From contig NZ_LT630003.1 in assembly GCF_900105615.1 (NCBI RefSeq), positions 2,294,001-2,358,000 of the forward strand: a stretch of 64,000 nucleotides of DNA. The letters run 5' to 3'. This document shows positions 36,345 through 44,732 of this stretch, in pieces; the stretch's first letter is position 1, and every line of letters starts with the position of its first letter. The stretch is from Lacrimispora sphenoides JCM 1415. Its GTDB lineage: Bacteria; Bacillota; Clostridia; Lachnospirales; Lachnospiraceae. The notes under the pieces are model-generated. The model was given only the letters and a program-made list of their open reading frames with translations. It was not told where the DNA came from and made no database searches. The position numbers and the translations under genes were made by a program.

Positions 36345-36563
36345 CTAAGAGGACCAGTTGCCCATCAGATATTCAATGATGAGATTGGGCACAATAACCA
36401 TAAGCCCGATGCCAATACTCATGACAATGGTACCGTAATAATATTCCTGGTAACCTGGAGTTCCCGGAGCCGGCGGGACTGTATACGCAAGGCGGTAGAT
36501 GGATTTGAAGAGAACAGAAAAGCAGATAAGATAAAAAATCACGTTAAATATATTCTTTTTCAT
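36345..36563 (-). CDS. Small membrane protein, 72 aa
   Basis: Two hydrophobic segments (IFNVIFYLICFSVLF and IVMSIGIGLMVIVPNLIIEYL) are joined by a Pro/Tyr-rich loop (VPPAPGTPGYQEYYYG). A strong GAAAGGAGGATTATATCA site precedes the ATG. No family recognised; it lies directly upstream of the metallophosphoesterase gene. Confidence 0.7.
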   Translation of the reverse strand: MKKNIFNVIFYLICFSVLFKSIYRLAYTVPPAPGTPGYQEYYYGTIVMSIGIGLMVIVPNLIIEYLMGNWSS

Positions 36564-36657
36564 TGATATAATCCTCCTTTCTCATAATATAAACCACTTA
36601 TGGATAATATGCAATACTGGATAATCACGGTTTAATTAAGGACAGAGGTGATAAATC

Positions 36658-36933
36658 ATGATTGTTTATGACAGACTATGGGAAACCATGAAAAAGAAAA
36701 ACATCAGCCAGTATCATCTGATAAAGTACTGCAAGGTCAGTGCCGGGCAAATCGGGCGGCTTAAGAAAAATAACTTCGTTTCCACTCATACCATTGATAT
36801 GCTCTGCAGGATTCTGGACTGCGATGTGGAAGAAATCATGGAATACCGGGCCGATATAAGCGAGGCCACCCTGATGTCAGAAAGCGATACGGAAACAAAA
36901 CAGGACAATGCTCCTTCAGAGGATTTGGCATAG
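36658..36933 (+). CDS. Small Cro/C1-type HTH regulator
   Basis: The 91-residue protein has a helix-turn-helix of the HTH_26/XRE type (KKKNISQYHLIKYCKVSAGQ, then IDMLCRILDCDVEEIMEYR) and a polar C-terminal tail. AGAGGTGATAAATC precedes the ATG. Such single-domain regulators are common in Lachnospiraceae; the target is unknown. It diverges from the small membrane protein gene. Confidence 0.85.
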   Translation: MIVYDRLWETMKKKNISQYHLIKYCKVSAGQIGRLKKNNFVSTHTIDMLCRILDCDVEEIMEYRADISEATLMSESDTETKQDNAPSEDLA

Positions 36934-36960
36934 AAAAAGAGCCTATAGGCTCTTTTTCTA
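36933..36960 (+). terminator. Symmetrical terminator between the HTH gene and dacF-like gene
   Basis: The palindrome GAAAAAGAGCC / GGCTCTTTTTC ends both converging transcripts. Confidence 0.85.
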
Positions 36961-36980
36961 TGCCAAAAACATCCATGTTC

Positions 36981-38261
36981 CTACCGGATCCAGGCACCGG
37001 AAGAATCCAGGCTGTATCCATCGGGCGTAATGGTATCCTTAAGCATGGCTCCATTGGCTCCCAGATAATACCACTTCCCATTGCTCTCCACCCAGCGGCT
37101 TGCCGCCATAAAAGAATCTGTGTCAAACCAGTAATACACTCCGTTTATATTCTGCCACTCGTTGCAGGCCTTATTCCCATCCTGCTTTCCGTAATACCAC
37201 TTCGTCCCCTCCTGGACCCAGCCCTGGGAAGAAGCTTTTGCTGTCCCGCCGGCTGCCTTTAAGGCAAATCCATAATCAAGCAGAGACTTTGTATCTTCAT
37301 AATGAGTGGATTTACTCTTCATGATAACCGCTATCAGCCGGACGCCGTTCTTTTCCACACAGGTGACTAAGGTATTGCCGGCCAGGGAAGTAAAACCTGT
37401 CTTACCTCCTATTACTCCCGGATAATACCTGGAATCTCCCGGATTAAGCATCTTATGCCCCATGGTCACTGTTCTGGCCGAAGCCTTCTTTGTGGCCGGT
37501 ATCTGGTAACTTAAGGTAGAGGATACCTTTTTTACCGTGTCATTCTGATAGGCTGCTCTGGCAATGAGGGCCATGTCATGAGGTGTGGTATAATGGCTGG
37601 AGCTGTTAAGTCCATTGGGGTTGACAAAATTGGTCCCGGTACAGCCAAGCTCCTTTGCCCGGGCATTCATCAGGGCAGAAAACGCGCTGACACTTCCTGA
37701 AACATGCTCTGCCAGACCATTGGCCACCTCATTGGCAGACTTTAGCATGAGTCCGTAAAGGCTCTGCTCTACCGTCAGCTTGTCCCCCTCCGTTAGTCCC
37801 AGAGTTACCGCACCTGATTCCAGGTTTGTGGTGGCAGCCTTTGAGAATGTCACTGTATCTGACAAATTGCATTTTTCTGCAACAAGAAGGGCGGTCATAA
37901 GCTTTGTAATGCTGGCAGGATAATATCTTGTTTCCCCGTTCTTTGAATAAAGCAGGGTTCCTGTAGACGCATCCATAAGGATCGCACCTTCCGATTGAAT
38001 GACCGGTTGCTTTATGTCCGCAGGTAATGTTCCTCCGGCATTGGGAGTGTCTCCCGTCTGAGTACTTCCCCCGCCGGTTCCGGCACCGACCCCAGGTCCG
38101 ATCTCACCGGACGTGTTTCCCGACGGCCCGCTTCCCGACTCTGTCTGTCCCGCAGATCCCGGAAACGGCTGTATTAGGGGCGTCTCCCCGTATGATGGTA
38201 TTGACGCCAGAATGCTGATACTGATTACCAGGCTCCACAGCCTGCATGATTTTTTTGCCAT
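36981..38261 (-). CDS. D-alanyl-D-alanine carboxypeptidase with C-terminal wall-binding repeats
   Basis: A signal peptide (about residues 1-25), a Gly/Ser/Thr-rich linker to about residue 85, and a peptidase S11 domain are seen. The serine penicillin-binding triad is complete: S117-ITK120, S175-AN and K287-TG. It trims the terminal D-Ala from peptidoglycan stem peptides outside the cell. The C-terminus has choline-binding-like repeats rich in Trp and Tyr (GTKWYYGKQDG, NGVYYWFDTDS, NGKWYYLGANG), which would hold it on the wall. The family is DacF/DacA-like; the added repeats are a typical clostridial elaboration. Confidence 0.93.
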   Translation of the reverse strand: MAKKSCRLWSLVISISILASIPSYGETPLIQPFPGSAGQTESGSGPSGNTSGEIGPGVGAGTGGGSTQTGDTPNAGGTLPADIKQPVIQSEGAILMDASTGTLLYSKNGETRYYPASITKLMTALLVAEKCNLSDTVTFSKAATTNLESGAVTLGLTEGDKLTVEQSLYGLMLKSANEVANGLAEHVSGSVSAFSALMNARAKELGCTGTNFVNPNGLNSSSHYTTPHDMALIARAAYQNDTVKKVSSTLSYQIPATKKASARTVTMGHKMLNPGDSRYYPGVIGGKTGFTSLAGNTLVTCVEKNGVRLIAVIMKSKSTHYEDTKSLLDYGFALKAAGGTAKASSQGWVQEGTKWYYGKQDGNKACNEWQNINGVYYWFDTDSFMAASRWVESNGKWYYLGANGAMLKDTITPDGYSLDSSGAWIR

Positions 38262-38362
38262 ATCCTGTTATCTCCTGTATATTTCTGCATGCAAGAATCA
38301 TTTCTTACAACAGTATAGCATAAAATCCATAATTTTCCGATTAAAATTTTCTTACAATAACT

Positions 38363-38390
38363 TAAAAACACCGCCTGGGTAAGGCGGTGT
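38363..38390 (-). terminator. Terminator of the NUDIX/exporter unit
   Basis: Stem ACACCGCCT / AGGCGGTGT followed on the minus strand by TTTTTAAG, seven bases beyond the NUDIX stop. Confidence 0.8.
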
Positions 38391-38396
38391 GATCTG

Positions 38397-39083
38397 CTAA
38401 AAAATCTGATCGCTATATTCTTTTTCCAATTCTTCCAAACGGTCCATTGCCACGTTTAAGATCTCAGCATGGTCAAATGCCAGCTTCTCCTGATCCAGCA
38501 CATCAATGGCCGGCAAAAGATCGATCTCCGTTTCCTTTTTCCACATCATGCCCTGACGCTCATAGGTTTCGGTGATCCGATAGCTCATAAAAATATGCTC
38601 CTCTTCATTTTCAATGGTAAGCGCATAGGTGGCTCCATTCTCCAGTTCAGAGAGCTTCTTTTTCTTCACCTGGAACCAACAGGCTTCTTCGGCATCATCT
38701 CCGGCCTTTGGAGTCAGCTGATTCTTAGGTACTGCGGCCATATAAGATACTGAAATGACTCTTGTTCTGGGATCACGCTTTACGTTCCCCCATGTATAGA
38801 GCTGTTCCAGACAAATACCTTTTAACCCCGTCTCTTCCTCCAGCTCTCTGGCTGCCGCGGCCTCCAGGGATTCATCCACATTTACAAAACCTCCCGGAAT
38901 CGCCCACTGTCCGATGCATGGATGGTTTTTCCGCTTAATGAGAAGAACTTCTGTTTCCATCTCCTCCTCATCTACCGCAAAAATCAGCATATCCACGGTC
39001 ACCGACGGGCGTTCATAATTCCCCGGACGATACTGCAAAAGAAACTCTTTTTCCGTTAATCCCTCTTCATTCCTTCGTTCCAT
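38397..39083 (-). CDS. NUDIX hydrolase with C-terminal NrtR-like region
   Basis: The 228-residue protein has a NUDIX box (GGFVNVDESLEAAAARELEEETGL, shown as G-x5-E-x7-REx2EExG) at about residues 65-88 and a C-terminal part with LAFDHAEILNVAMDRL, a sequence shared with NUDIX proteins that carry an NrtR-like winged helix. It may hydrolyse ADP-ribose or a related nucleoside diphosphate derivative, or act as a regulator of NAD metabolism; the C-terminal helix region is too short to settle this. A small exporter gene lies 24 bases upstream. Confidence 0.85.
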   Translation of the reverse strand: MERRNEEGLTEKEFLLQYRPGNYERPSVTVDMLIFAVDEEEMETEVLLIKRKNHPCIGQWAIPGGFVNVDESLEAAAARELEEETGLKGICLEQLYTWGNVKRDPRTRVISVSYMAAVPKNQLTPKAGDDAEEACWFQVKKKKLSELENGATYALTIENEEEHIFMSYRITETYERQGMMWKKETEIDLLPAIDVLDQEKLAFDHAEILNVAMDRLEELEKEYSDQIF

Positions 39084-39107
39084 TCTGCCCTTCTTCCTAC
39101 CAGTATC

Positions 39108-39587
39108 TTAGAAAATAACGGACTGAAGCGCCCCTAAAACTCCTGCACTGGCAAGTCCCATAATAGCCCCTGCCACCAGGACGCCTCCCATCACGGCTAA
39201 AATACTGGATTTAAAATCAATATCAAGCAGGCTGGCTGCCAAAGTGCCCGTCCAGGCACCGGTTCCCGGAAGGGGAACTCCCACAAATAACAAAAGTGCA
39301 ATAAACAACCCTTGTCCAGCTTTCGCCTGCAGTTTTTCGCCGCCACGCTTTCCTTTTTCCAGGCACCAGGAAAAAAAGCCGCCGATCACTGGCTTATCTG
39401 CTCCCCATTCGAGAACCTTCCTCGCAAACAGATATATGATAGGTACCGGAAGCATATTCCCAAGAATCGCAACGATATAGGACTGAAAAAGCGGAAGTCC
39501 CATCACTGTTGAATATGGAATTGCACCGCGAAGCTCTATCAGCGGAACCATGGAGATAAAGAAAACGGTCATATATTTTTGTAACAT
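39108..39587 (-). CDS. COG2426 small multidrug export family membrane protein
   Basis: The 159-residue protein matches the Sm_multidrug_ex (COG2426) family: an early VPLIELRGAIPYS loop, GNMLPVPIIYLFAR, and FVGVPLPGTGAWTGTLAA followed by a final membrane helix. The family is related to DedA-like folds with re-entrant helices. The transport role is only weakly supported in the literature. GAAAGGAATGGAAT precedes the ATG. Confidence 0.85.
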   Translation of the reverse strand: MLQKYMTVFFISMVPLIELRGAIPYSTVMGLPLFQSYIVAILGNMLPVPIIYLFARKVLEWGADKPVIGGFFSWCLEKGKRGGEKLQAKAGQGLFIALLLFVGVPLPGTGAWTGTLAASLLDIDFKSSILAVMGGVLVAGAIMGLASAGVLGALQSVIF

Positions 39588-39758
39588 ATTCCATTCCTTT
39601 CGTGTAAAAGTCTGCCTTTATACTATACACAAAGTTTGACCGTCTATCAACCATTTTATAAAAAGATTATATTTGCCACAGCACGCCGGGATGAAGCAGA
39701 GCTGGCATACCCCTTTCTGCATATACCATATATTAATAGAAAGAAGGAGGCACTGTCC

Positions 39759-39875
39759 ATGGAAGAACGGCAGCAAAAACGTACCTTTCGCTTAATCTTC
39801 TCTGAATTAAATATTAACATTTGTAAAATACTATTGTACTGTCAAAACGAGTATGATATAATCCTCCAAAGTTGA
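39759..39875 (+). CDS. Possible 38-aa peptide upstream of the PAP2-like gene
   Basis: An ATG eight bases after AAGAAGGAGG opens a 38-codon frame (MEERQQKRTFRLIFSELN...). The ribosome site is excellent, but the frame contains the strong promoter of the next gene, and no family is recognised. It may be a real small protein or leader, or chance. Confidence 0.3.
   Translation: MEERQQKRTFRLIFSELNINICKILLYCQNEYDIILQS
39834..39862 (+). promoter_or_regulatory. Promoter of the PAP2-like gene
   Basis: TTGTAC and a perfect TATAAT are 17 bp apart, 55 bases before the chosen ATG. Confidence 0.65.
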
Positions 39876-39916
39876 TAATCATGATACCAATTGCCAGAAC
39901 GGAGAAAGATGACTAT

Positions 39917-40573
39917 ATGAAAGATCTGTTTTACAGGTACAGGCATGTCTGGATCCTCGGCTACGCCTTTATCTATATTCCGTGGTTTATTTACCTGGAA
40001 AAGACGGTGACAAACCACTACTATATCATGCATGTTGCTTTAGACGACCTGATTCCTTTTAATGAATATTTCATTATTCCATATCTTTTATGGTTTGTTT
40101 ATATAGCTGCTGCCATTTTATTCTTTTTTTATACTGATGTAAAAGATTATTACAGACTGTGTACCATGCTGTTTACTGGAATGACCATCAGTCTGGTGAT
40201 CTGCACCGTGTTTCCAAACGGTACGGATTTCCGCCCTGTGATTGATCCGGGTAAAAATATCTGCTCAGATATTGTAGCGGTTCTATATTCCACGGATACT
40301 TGTACCAATGTATTCCCCAGTATCCATGTTTATAACTCTATTTGTGTACACATTGCAGTCCTTCACAGTGAACGCTTAAGGAAATACCGGTTAGTGAAGA
40401 CCGGTTCCCTGATCCTGATGATTTCCATCAGCCTTGCAACTGTTTTCTTAAAACAGCATTCTGCCTTTGACGGTCTTGGCTCACTGGTTATGGCCTATGT
40501 TATGTACCACTTTGTATACTCTGACTCTTTTGTTCCCAGCAGAGAGAAAGTTACCGAAAAAGCCATCAGTTAA
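39917..40573 (+). CDS. PAP2 superfamily membrane phosphatase
   Basis: The 218-residue polytopic protein has the later PAP2 motifs NVFPSIHVYNS (catalytic His region) and FLKQHSAFDGLGS (the second His and Asp), with five to six membrane helices. The first C1 motif is weak, as in the inositolphosphotransferase-like branch. Likely substrates are lipid phosphates in the membrane. I start at the ATG of MKDLFYRYRHVW preceded by GGAGAAAG; two earlier in-frame starts lack a site and lie close to the promoter. It is flanked by its own promoter and terminator. Confidence 0.85.
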   Translation: MKDLFYRYRHVWILGYAFIYIPWFIYLEKTVTNHYYIMHVALDDLIPFNEYFIIPYLLWFVYIAAAILFFFYTDVKDYYRLCTMLFTGMTISLVICTVFPNGTDFRPVIDPGKNICSDIVAVLYSTDTCTNVFPSIHVYNSICVHIAVLHSERLRKYRLVKTGSLILMISISLATVFLKQHSAFDGLGSLVMAYVMYHFVYSDSFVPSREKVTEKAIS

Positions 40574-40577
40574 AAAC

Positions 40578-40627
40578 ATATCCCCTGACGCCTTTCATTG
40601 ATCGGCCAGGGGATATTTGTTTTTTTA
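40578..40627 (+). terminator. Terminator of the PAP2-like gene
   Basis: Stem ATATCCCCTG / CAGGGGATAT followed by TTTGTTTTTTT. Confidence 0.85.
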
Positions 40628-40642
40628 CTGCCAGTGATCGTT

Positions 40643-41662
40643 TTAGTTAAAACCGAAAAATTTCTGGGTCATTTTATAGATCGTAATCGGGAATTTCCTT
40701 CCGCTTTTTCCGGGGAGATTGACCCCCTGACCCATAAAGCCCCATCGAAGCCTTAGGAACAACGGTAAGTTCTGCTTGCGGAGGTGTTGCCACAGTTCCT
40801 TTTTCTTTTCCATATTTTCATCATTGTCTGACTTGATTGCGAGGATGGAGGATATGGTCATCATGATCTCCAAATACCGCACCATGTAATGACGCAGCTT
40901 ACGCTGCCTGATTTTCATTACATCGTAATAGCCAAGCATCAGTTTAGTCACCTTGATCTGTTGGTCGATTCGGCCGATCATGACCGATTCGTTTACAGAC
41001 TGGTCGTCTCTTCCGATAAAGTAGCGGTAGAAATTTACATCCAAATAATACATGGTTCTTACGTGAGGCAGCGGCTGGTACACAAATATATTATCCACAT
41101 AAAAAGTGTGCATGGGAAGTTCCAGACCGCATTGTATCAGAAGCTCTGTCCGGTAAATCACCGAATGCATGAGAATATAATGCCCAAGCAGGAATACCTT
41201 GACCTCATCCCAGCTGAATATCTCATTCTTAGGAAGGGCTGTGCGGTAATTCATGACTTTTTTCCGGATTGCCCCCTGCTTTTCATAGACAAAATTGCTG
41301 ATCAGCATATCAAGGGTCTCTTCCCCATAAACAAATCGCCGCAAAGTGTCCAGAATTTCCATATAAGCAGACTCGTCCACCCAGTCATCGCTGTCTACCA
41401 CCTTAAAGTAAATTCCAGTGGCATTTTTTAAGCCTGCATTCACTGCCGCGCCATGGCCGCCATTTTCCTGATGGATCGCCCGGCAGATTTCCGGATAATT
41501 TCTTTCATATTCATCCGCGATTTCCGCCGTATGATCTTTGGTAGAGCCGTCATCTACAATGAGGATCTCAACCTCATCGCCTCCCGGCAGCAGAGAATCA
41601 ATGCAGTGCCTCATATAGGCCTCAGAGTTGTAACATGGAATTGCTACAGATAAAAGTTTCAC
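40643..41662 (-). CDS. Family 2 glycosyltransferase
   Basis: The 339-residue protein starts VKLLSVAIPCYNSEAYMRHC and has a GT-A fold with VDDGSTKDHT and the metal-binding DSDDW (KVVDSDDWVDES). GT2 enzymes move sugars from nucleotide donors to lipids, polysaccharides or proteins. No membrane helix is evident, so it is cytoplasmic or peripheral. Translation starts at GTG within a GTGA overlapping the end of the CPBP protease gene, after AAGGAGGATGTT, so the pair are coupled. Acceptor unknown. Confidence 0.9.
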   Translation of the reverse strand: MKLLSVAIPCYNSEAYMRHCIDSLLPGGDEVEILIVDDGSTKDHTAEIADEYERNYPEICRAIHQENGGHGAAVNAGLKNATGIYFKVVDSDDWVDESAYMEILDTLRRFVYGEETLDMLISNFVYEKQGAIRKKVMNYRTALPKNEIFSWDEVKVFLLGHYILMHSVIYRTELLIQCGLELPMHTFYVDNIFVYQPLPHVRTMYYLDVNFYRYFIGRDDQSVNESVMIGRIDQQIKVTKLMLGYYDVMKIRQRKLRHYMVRYLEIMMTISSILAIKSDNDENMEKKKELWQHLRKQNLPLFLRLRWGFMGQGVNLPGKSGRKFPITIYKMTQKFFGFN

Positions 41663-42402
41663 ACAACATCCTCCTTAAAATTGTTTTTCTGATAAATGCG
41701 GATTGCACAAATGGCAGAAGCCACCGCTGATGCTGCCGCCAAAACCGGTCTCCGGTCTGTATAAAACAAAGAATTCAAACGCTCTGTATTCACTATCCAG
41801 AGCGACAGGAAATTTGCTGATACGTGAAATAGATAAGGGGCCAGCAATGTTCCTGAAACCTCATAAAGCCAGGCTACAGCCAGGCCAATGAGAAAAGCGT
41901 AAACTCCCTGTGGAAGATTTCCATGGTAAAGCCCGAAAAGAGCTGCGGACAAGACCGCAGACAGCCAAAAGGGGAGTTTTTCCTTAAGCGCGGCATAACC
42001 CAGTCCCCGGAATATGATCTCTTCTGCAAAAGGGATTATAAATCCGGAAGCAAGAAGCTGAAGGAGGAAGGACGCTGAATATAAGTTGTTTTCGGCTTCT
42101 TTGTAGGACTTGGATATTTCAGTTAGTCCAAGTACATCTACTATATAATTGCCAAGGACGCATAAGGATGCTCCAAATATTAAGATATAGATCAGGCAGC
42201 CGTGAAGATTAAGTCCTGGGGAAGATGGTTGTCCACGGCGGCTTTGGTCTGCGGAATAAATGTAATATAAAACGGGAGAAACTAAAATGGCGGATAAGGC
42301 AGTGGCTTCCAATGGGCCTAAGTTTATTGATAAAAATAAAACAGTCGTCACAGCTGTGTAAAAAAACATGGGAAGGATCAAATGCAGGATGATTGATATC
42401 AT
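41659..42402 (-). CDS. CPBP family intramembrane metalloprotease
   Basis: The 247-residue membrane protein has the CPBP (Rce1-like, formerly Abi) motifs FAEEIIFRG, LFGLYHGNLPQG and PYLFHVSAN, whose Glu and His residues bind the catalytic zinc. About seven hydrophobic segments are seen. Bacterial members act in peptide maturation, immunity or regulated proteolysis; the substrate here is unknown. AAAGGACACCATATTC precedes the ATG. It is coupled to the following glycosyltransferase gene. Confidence 0.9.
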   Translation of the reverse strand: MISIILHLILPMFFYTAVTTVLFLSINLGPLEATALSAILVSPVLYYIYSADQSRRGQPSSPGLNLHGCLIYILIFGASLCVLGNYIVDVLGLTEISKSYKEAENNLYSASFLLQLLASGFIIPFAEEIIFRGLGYAALKEKLPFWLSAVLSAALFGLYHGNLPQGVYAFLIGLAVAWLYEVSGTLLAPYLFHVSANFLSLWIVNTERLNSLFYTDRRPVLAAASAVASAICAIRIYQKNNFKEDVV

Positions 42403-42441
42403 GAATATGGTGTCCTTTCATTTTCTGTATCTTCTTTGATT

Positions 42442-42609
42442 TTATACCATACATCCGCAGTGCAGCTTGTAAAACCGCAGGTTTTACAAGCTCACGGGCT
42501 TTCGCCCTATGAAATAAGGCAGGCAAAAAATTTCTTATGTGCAAGCACAACAAAATTTTTTGCCTGCCTTATTTCGCACTGCTCATTGCTTTCGTGTACA
42601 TTATACCAT
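42442..42609. mobile_element. MITE-like palindromic element flanked by 9-bp direct repeats
   Basis: Identical copies of TTATACCAT at 42442-42450 and 42601-42609 enclose a run of nested palindromes: GCAGTGC/GCACTGC outer arms (42457-42463 and 42576-42582), a 13-bp stem at 42464-42492, a GGGC-TTTC-GCCC hairpin at 42496-42507, and a perfect 23-bp stem (42511-42533 with 42553-42575) whose loop holds TGTGCAAGCACA. The direct repeats look like a target-site duplication and the element has no gene, so it resembles a non-autonomous element or a structured repeat. Confidence 0.6.
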
Positions 42610-42697
42610 CCAATCACAAGATATCTACCAAAATTTTCAAAATTATTTCTAAAGAATCTCTCGGCTCCTTCTTAAGATTCCCTTCTCCTGAAACTTG

Positions 42698-42726
42698 TTG
42701 ATTTTTTTATTTTCTGATAATATAAT
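42698..42726 (+). promoter_or_regulatory. Promoter of arcC
   Basis: TTGATT and a perfect TATAAT are separated by 17 bp, 48 bases before the arcC ATG. Confidence 0.65.
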
Positions 42727-42774
42727 ATCTTTATACTTTTTGACCAAACTATACGGAATTGAGAGGGAACTGAT

Positions 42775-43713
42775 ATGGCTAAAAAACGTATTGTCCTGGC
42801 TTTGGGACATCATGCATTGGGAACAAATCTTCCGGAACAGAAAAAGGCAGTTGCCGAAACATCAAAAGTAATCGCAGATTTTATTGAAGCCGGCTGGCAG
42901 GTGGCTGTCACCCACAGCAATGCTCCCCAGGTGGGCATGATCCATACAGCTATGAATGAATTCGGAAAACTTCACGACGGCTATACTTCTGCGCCCATGT
43001 CCGTATGCTCTGCCATGAGCCAGGGTTACATTGGTTATGATCTGCAAAATGGCATTCGGGCAGAACTTGCAAAGCGCGGTATTTACAAATCTGCAGCCAC
43101 TATTTTGACACAGATGATGGTAAATCCTTATGACGAGGCTTTTTACACCCCTATGAAGCCTGTGGGACGCTTTATGTCCGCGGAAGATGCAAAAGAGGAA
43201 GAAGAAAAGGGGAACTATGTGGAAGAAGTGCCTGGCAAAGGCTACCGCAGAGTCGTGGCTTCTCCTAAGCCTGTATCCATTGTGGAAATTGACATCATAA
43301 AGGCCGTTATGGATGCGGACCAGATCGTTATCGCCTGCGGAGGCGGCGGCATACCGGTTATGGAACAGGGATACCGATTAAAGGGCGCCAGCGCAGTCAT
43401 TGAAAAGGACCGGGCCGCCGGGCTACTGGCAAAGGAAATCAATGCCGATGTGCTTATGATCCTTACAAACGTTGACAATGTCACCCTGAATTTCGGAACC
43501 CTTGAGGAACGTCCCATCAGCCAGATGAGTCTGGAAGAGGCAGAAAGCTACATTCAGGAAGGACAGTTTGAATCAAGCTCCATGCTCCCGAAAATAGAAG
43601 CCTCCGTGGACTTTTTGCAAAACGGCAAAAACCGGAAAGCCATCATTACTTCTCTGGATAAAGCAGAAGCAAGCCTGGAAGGAAAAGCAGGTACGATAAT
43701 GCAATCTTTTTGA
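42775..43713 (+). CDS. arcC: Carbamate kinase
   Basis: The 312-residue enzyme of the amino acid kinase fold moves phosphate from carbamoyl phosphate to ADP (or the reverse), the energy-yielding step of arginine, agmatine, allantoin or purine degradation. Seen are VLALGHHALGTNLPEQ at the start (the Firmicutes variant of ALGGNAL), VNPYDEAFYTP in the insert lid, and IACGGGGIPV with LTNVDNV. No arcA or second carbamoyltransferase is next to it, so the source of carbamoyl phosphate is elsewhere. AGAGGGAACTGAT precedes the ATG. Confidence 0.93.
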   Translation: MAKKRIVLALGHHALGTNLPEQKKAVAETSKVIADFIEAGWQVAVTHSNAPQVGMIHTAMNEFGKLHDGYTSAPMSVCSAMSQGYIGYDLQNGIRAELAKRGIYKSAATILTQMMVNPYDEAFYTPMKPVGRFMSAEDAKEEEEKGNYVEEVPGKGYRRVVASPKPVSIVEIDIIKAVMDADQIVIACGGGGIPVMEQGYRLKGASAVIEKDRAAGLLAKEINADVLMILTNVDNVTLNFGTLEERPISQMSLEEAESYIQEGQFESSSMLPKIEASVDFLQNGKNRKAIITSLDKAEASLEGKAGTIMQSF

Positions 43714-43772
43714 ATATGGACAGAGGTCCGTTTCATATATTGAAACAAATGTAATATAACGGAGCTTTATTC

Positions 43773-44630
43773 ATGAAATTTTTGCAAAAATTAAAGATTG
43801 CAGAAAAAATCAGAAAACTTTCTATTCCTCCTGAATCAGGAAAGAAGGCAATTATGGTATTCCTGCTTTTCCTCTGCGCCTTTCTGGCCGGCCACCTTGG
43901 TGCCATGATGGTGGAACAACACAGGGCAGTGGAGACTGCTGCAGATGGAAACTGGGGGTTAAGTTTCCAGCAGGAAGGGCAGCCGCCGGTAGCCAATGCT
44001 ACCATGGACTATTTAAAACAGTATAATGCCTATTATGCTGAAAAAACCCCAGATAAAGTTCTTTATCTGACCTTTGATGCCGGATACGAAAACGGAAATA
44101 CCGCTGCTATACTGGATGCATTAAAGAAACATAATGCCCCGGCCACCTTTTTTGTAGTAGGAAATTACATAGAGACTGCCCCGGAGTTAGTAAAGCGTAT
44201 GGTTGCGGAAGGCCATATCGTAGGCAATCATACCTATCACCATCCGGATATGTCTAAGATTTCTTCAAAAGAAGCATTTGAAAAAGAGATCAAGGATTTA
44301 GAGAACCTTTTTGAACAGACCACCGGACAGCCCATGAAACAATACTACCGTCCGCCGCAGGGGAAATACAGTGAGGCCAATTTAAAAATGGCGAATGATA
44401 TAGGCTACAAAACCTTTTTCTGGAGCCTTGCCTACGTTGACTGGTATCAGGATAAGCAGCCCACAAAGGAGGAAGCCTTTAAAAAGCTTTTAGGCAGGAT
44501 CCATCCCGGCGCAGTCGTGCTCTTACACAGCACCTCCAGCACCAACGCCCAGATTCTTGATGAATTGCTGACGAAATGGGAGGAGATGGGCTATCAGTTC
44601 AAATCTCTGGATCAGCTGGTGGCTCAGTAG
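43773..44630 (+). CDS. pdaA: Polysaccharide deacetylase, PdaA type
   Basis: The 285-residue protein has an N-terminal membrane anchor (about residues 26-45) and a NodB-homology domain with TFDAGYEN at 100-107 and NHTYHHPD at 152-159, the PdaA variants of motifs 1 and 2, followed by YYRPPQGKYS and HPGAVVLLHS. PdaA removes acetyl from muramic acid during spore cortex muramic delta-lactam formation, consistent with a spore former. ACGGAGCTTTATTC precedes the ATG. It follows arcC by 59 bases and ends in a bidirectional terminator. Confidence 0.92.
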   Translation: MKFLQKLKIAEKIRKLSIPPESGKKAIMVFLLFLCAFLAGHLGAMMVEQHRAVETAADGNWGLSFQQEGQPPVANATMDYLKQYNAYYAEKTPDKVLYLTFDAGYENGNTAAILDALKKHNAPATFFVVGNYIETAPELVKRMVAEGHIVGNHTYHHPDMSKISSKEAFEKEIKDLENLFEQTTGQPMKQYYRPPQGKYSEANLKMANDIGYKTFFWSLAYVDWYQDKQPTKEEAFKKLLGRIHPGAVVLLHSTSSTNAQILDELLTKWEEMGYQFKSLDQLVAQ

Positions 44631-44660
44631 AAACGCGGTCTTCTTAAATAGTATTAATAT

Positions 44661-44710
44661 AAAAGATGAGCTTATAAAATGGGTTTAAACCATTCAAAGC
44701 TCATCTTTTT
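44661..44710 (+). terminator. Bidirectional terminator between pdaA and the phosphatase gene
   Basis: Stem AAAGATGAGCTT / AAGCTCATCTTT with an inner ATGG/CCAT pair; T runs on both sides. Confidence 0.8.
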
Positions 44711-44732
44711 GTTCACAATTTGTATGCAGTTG

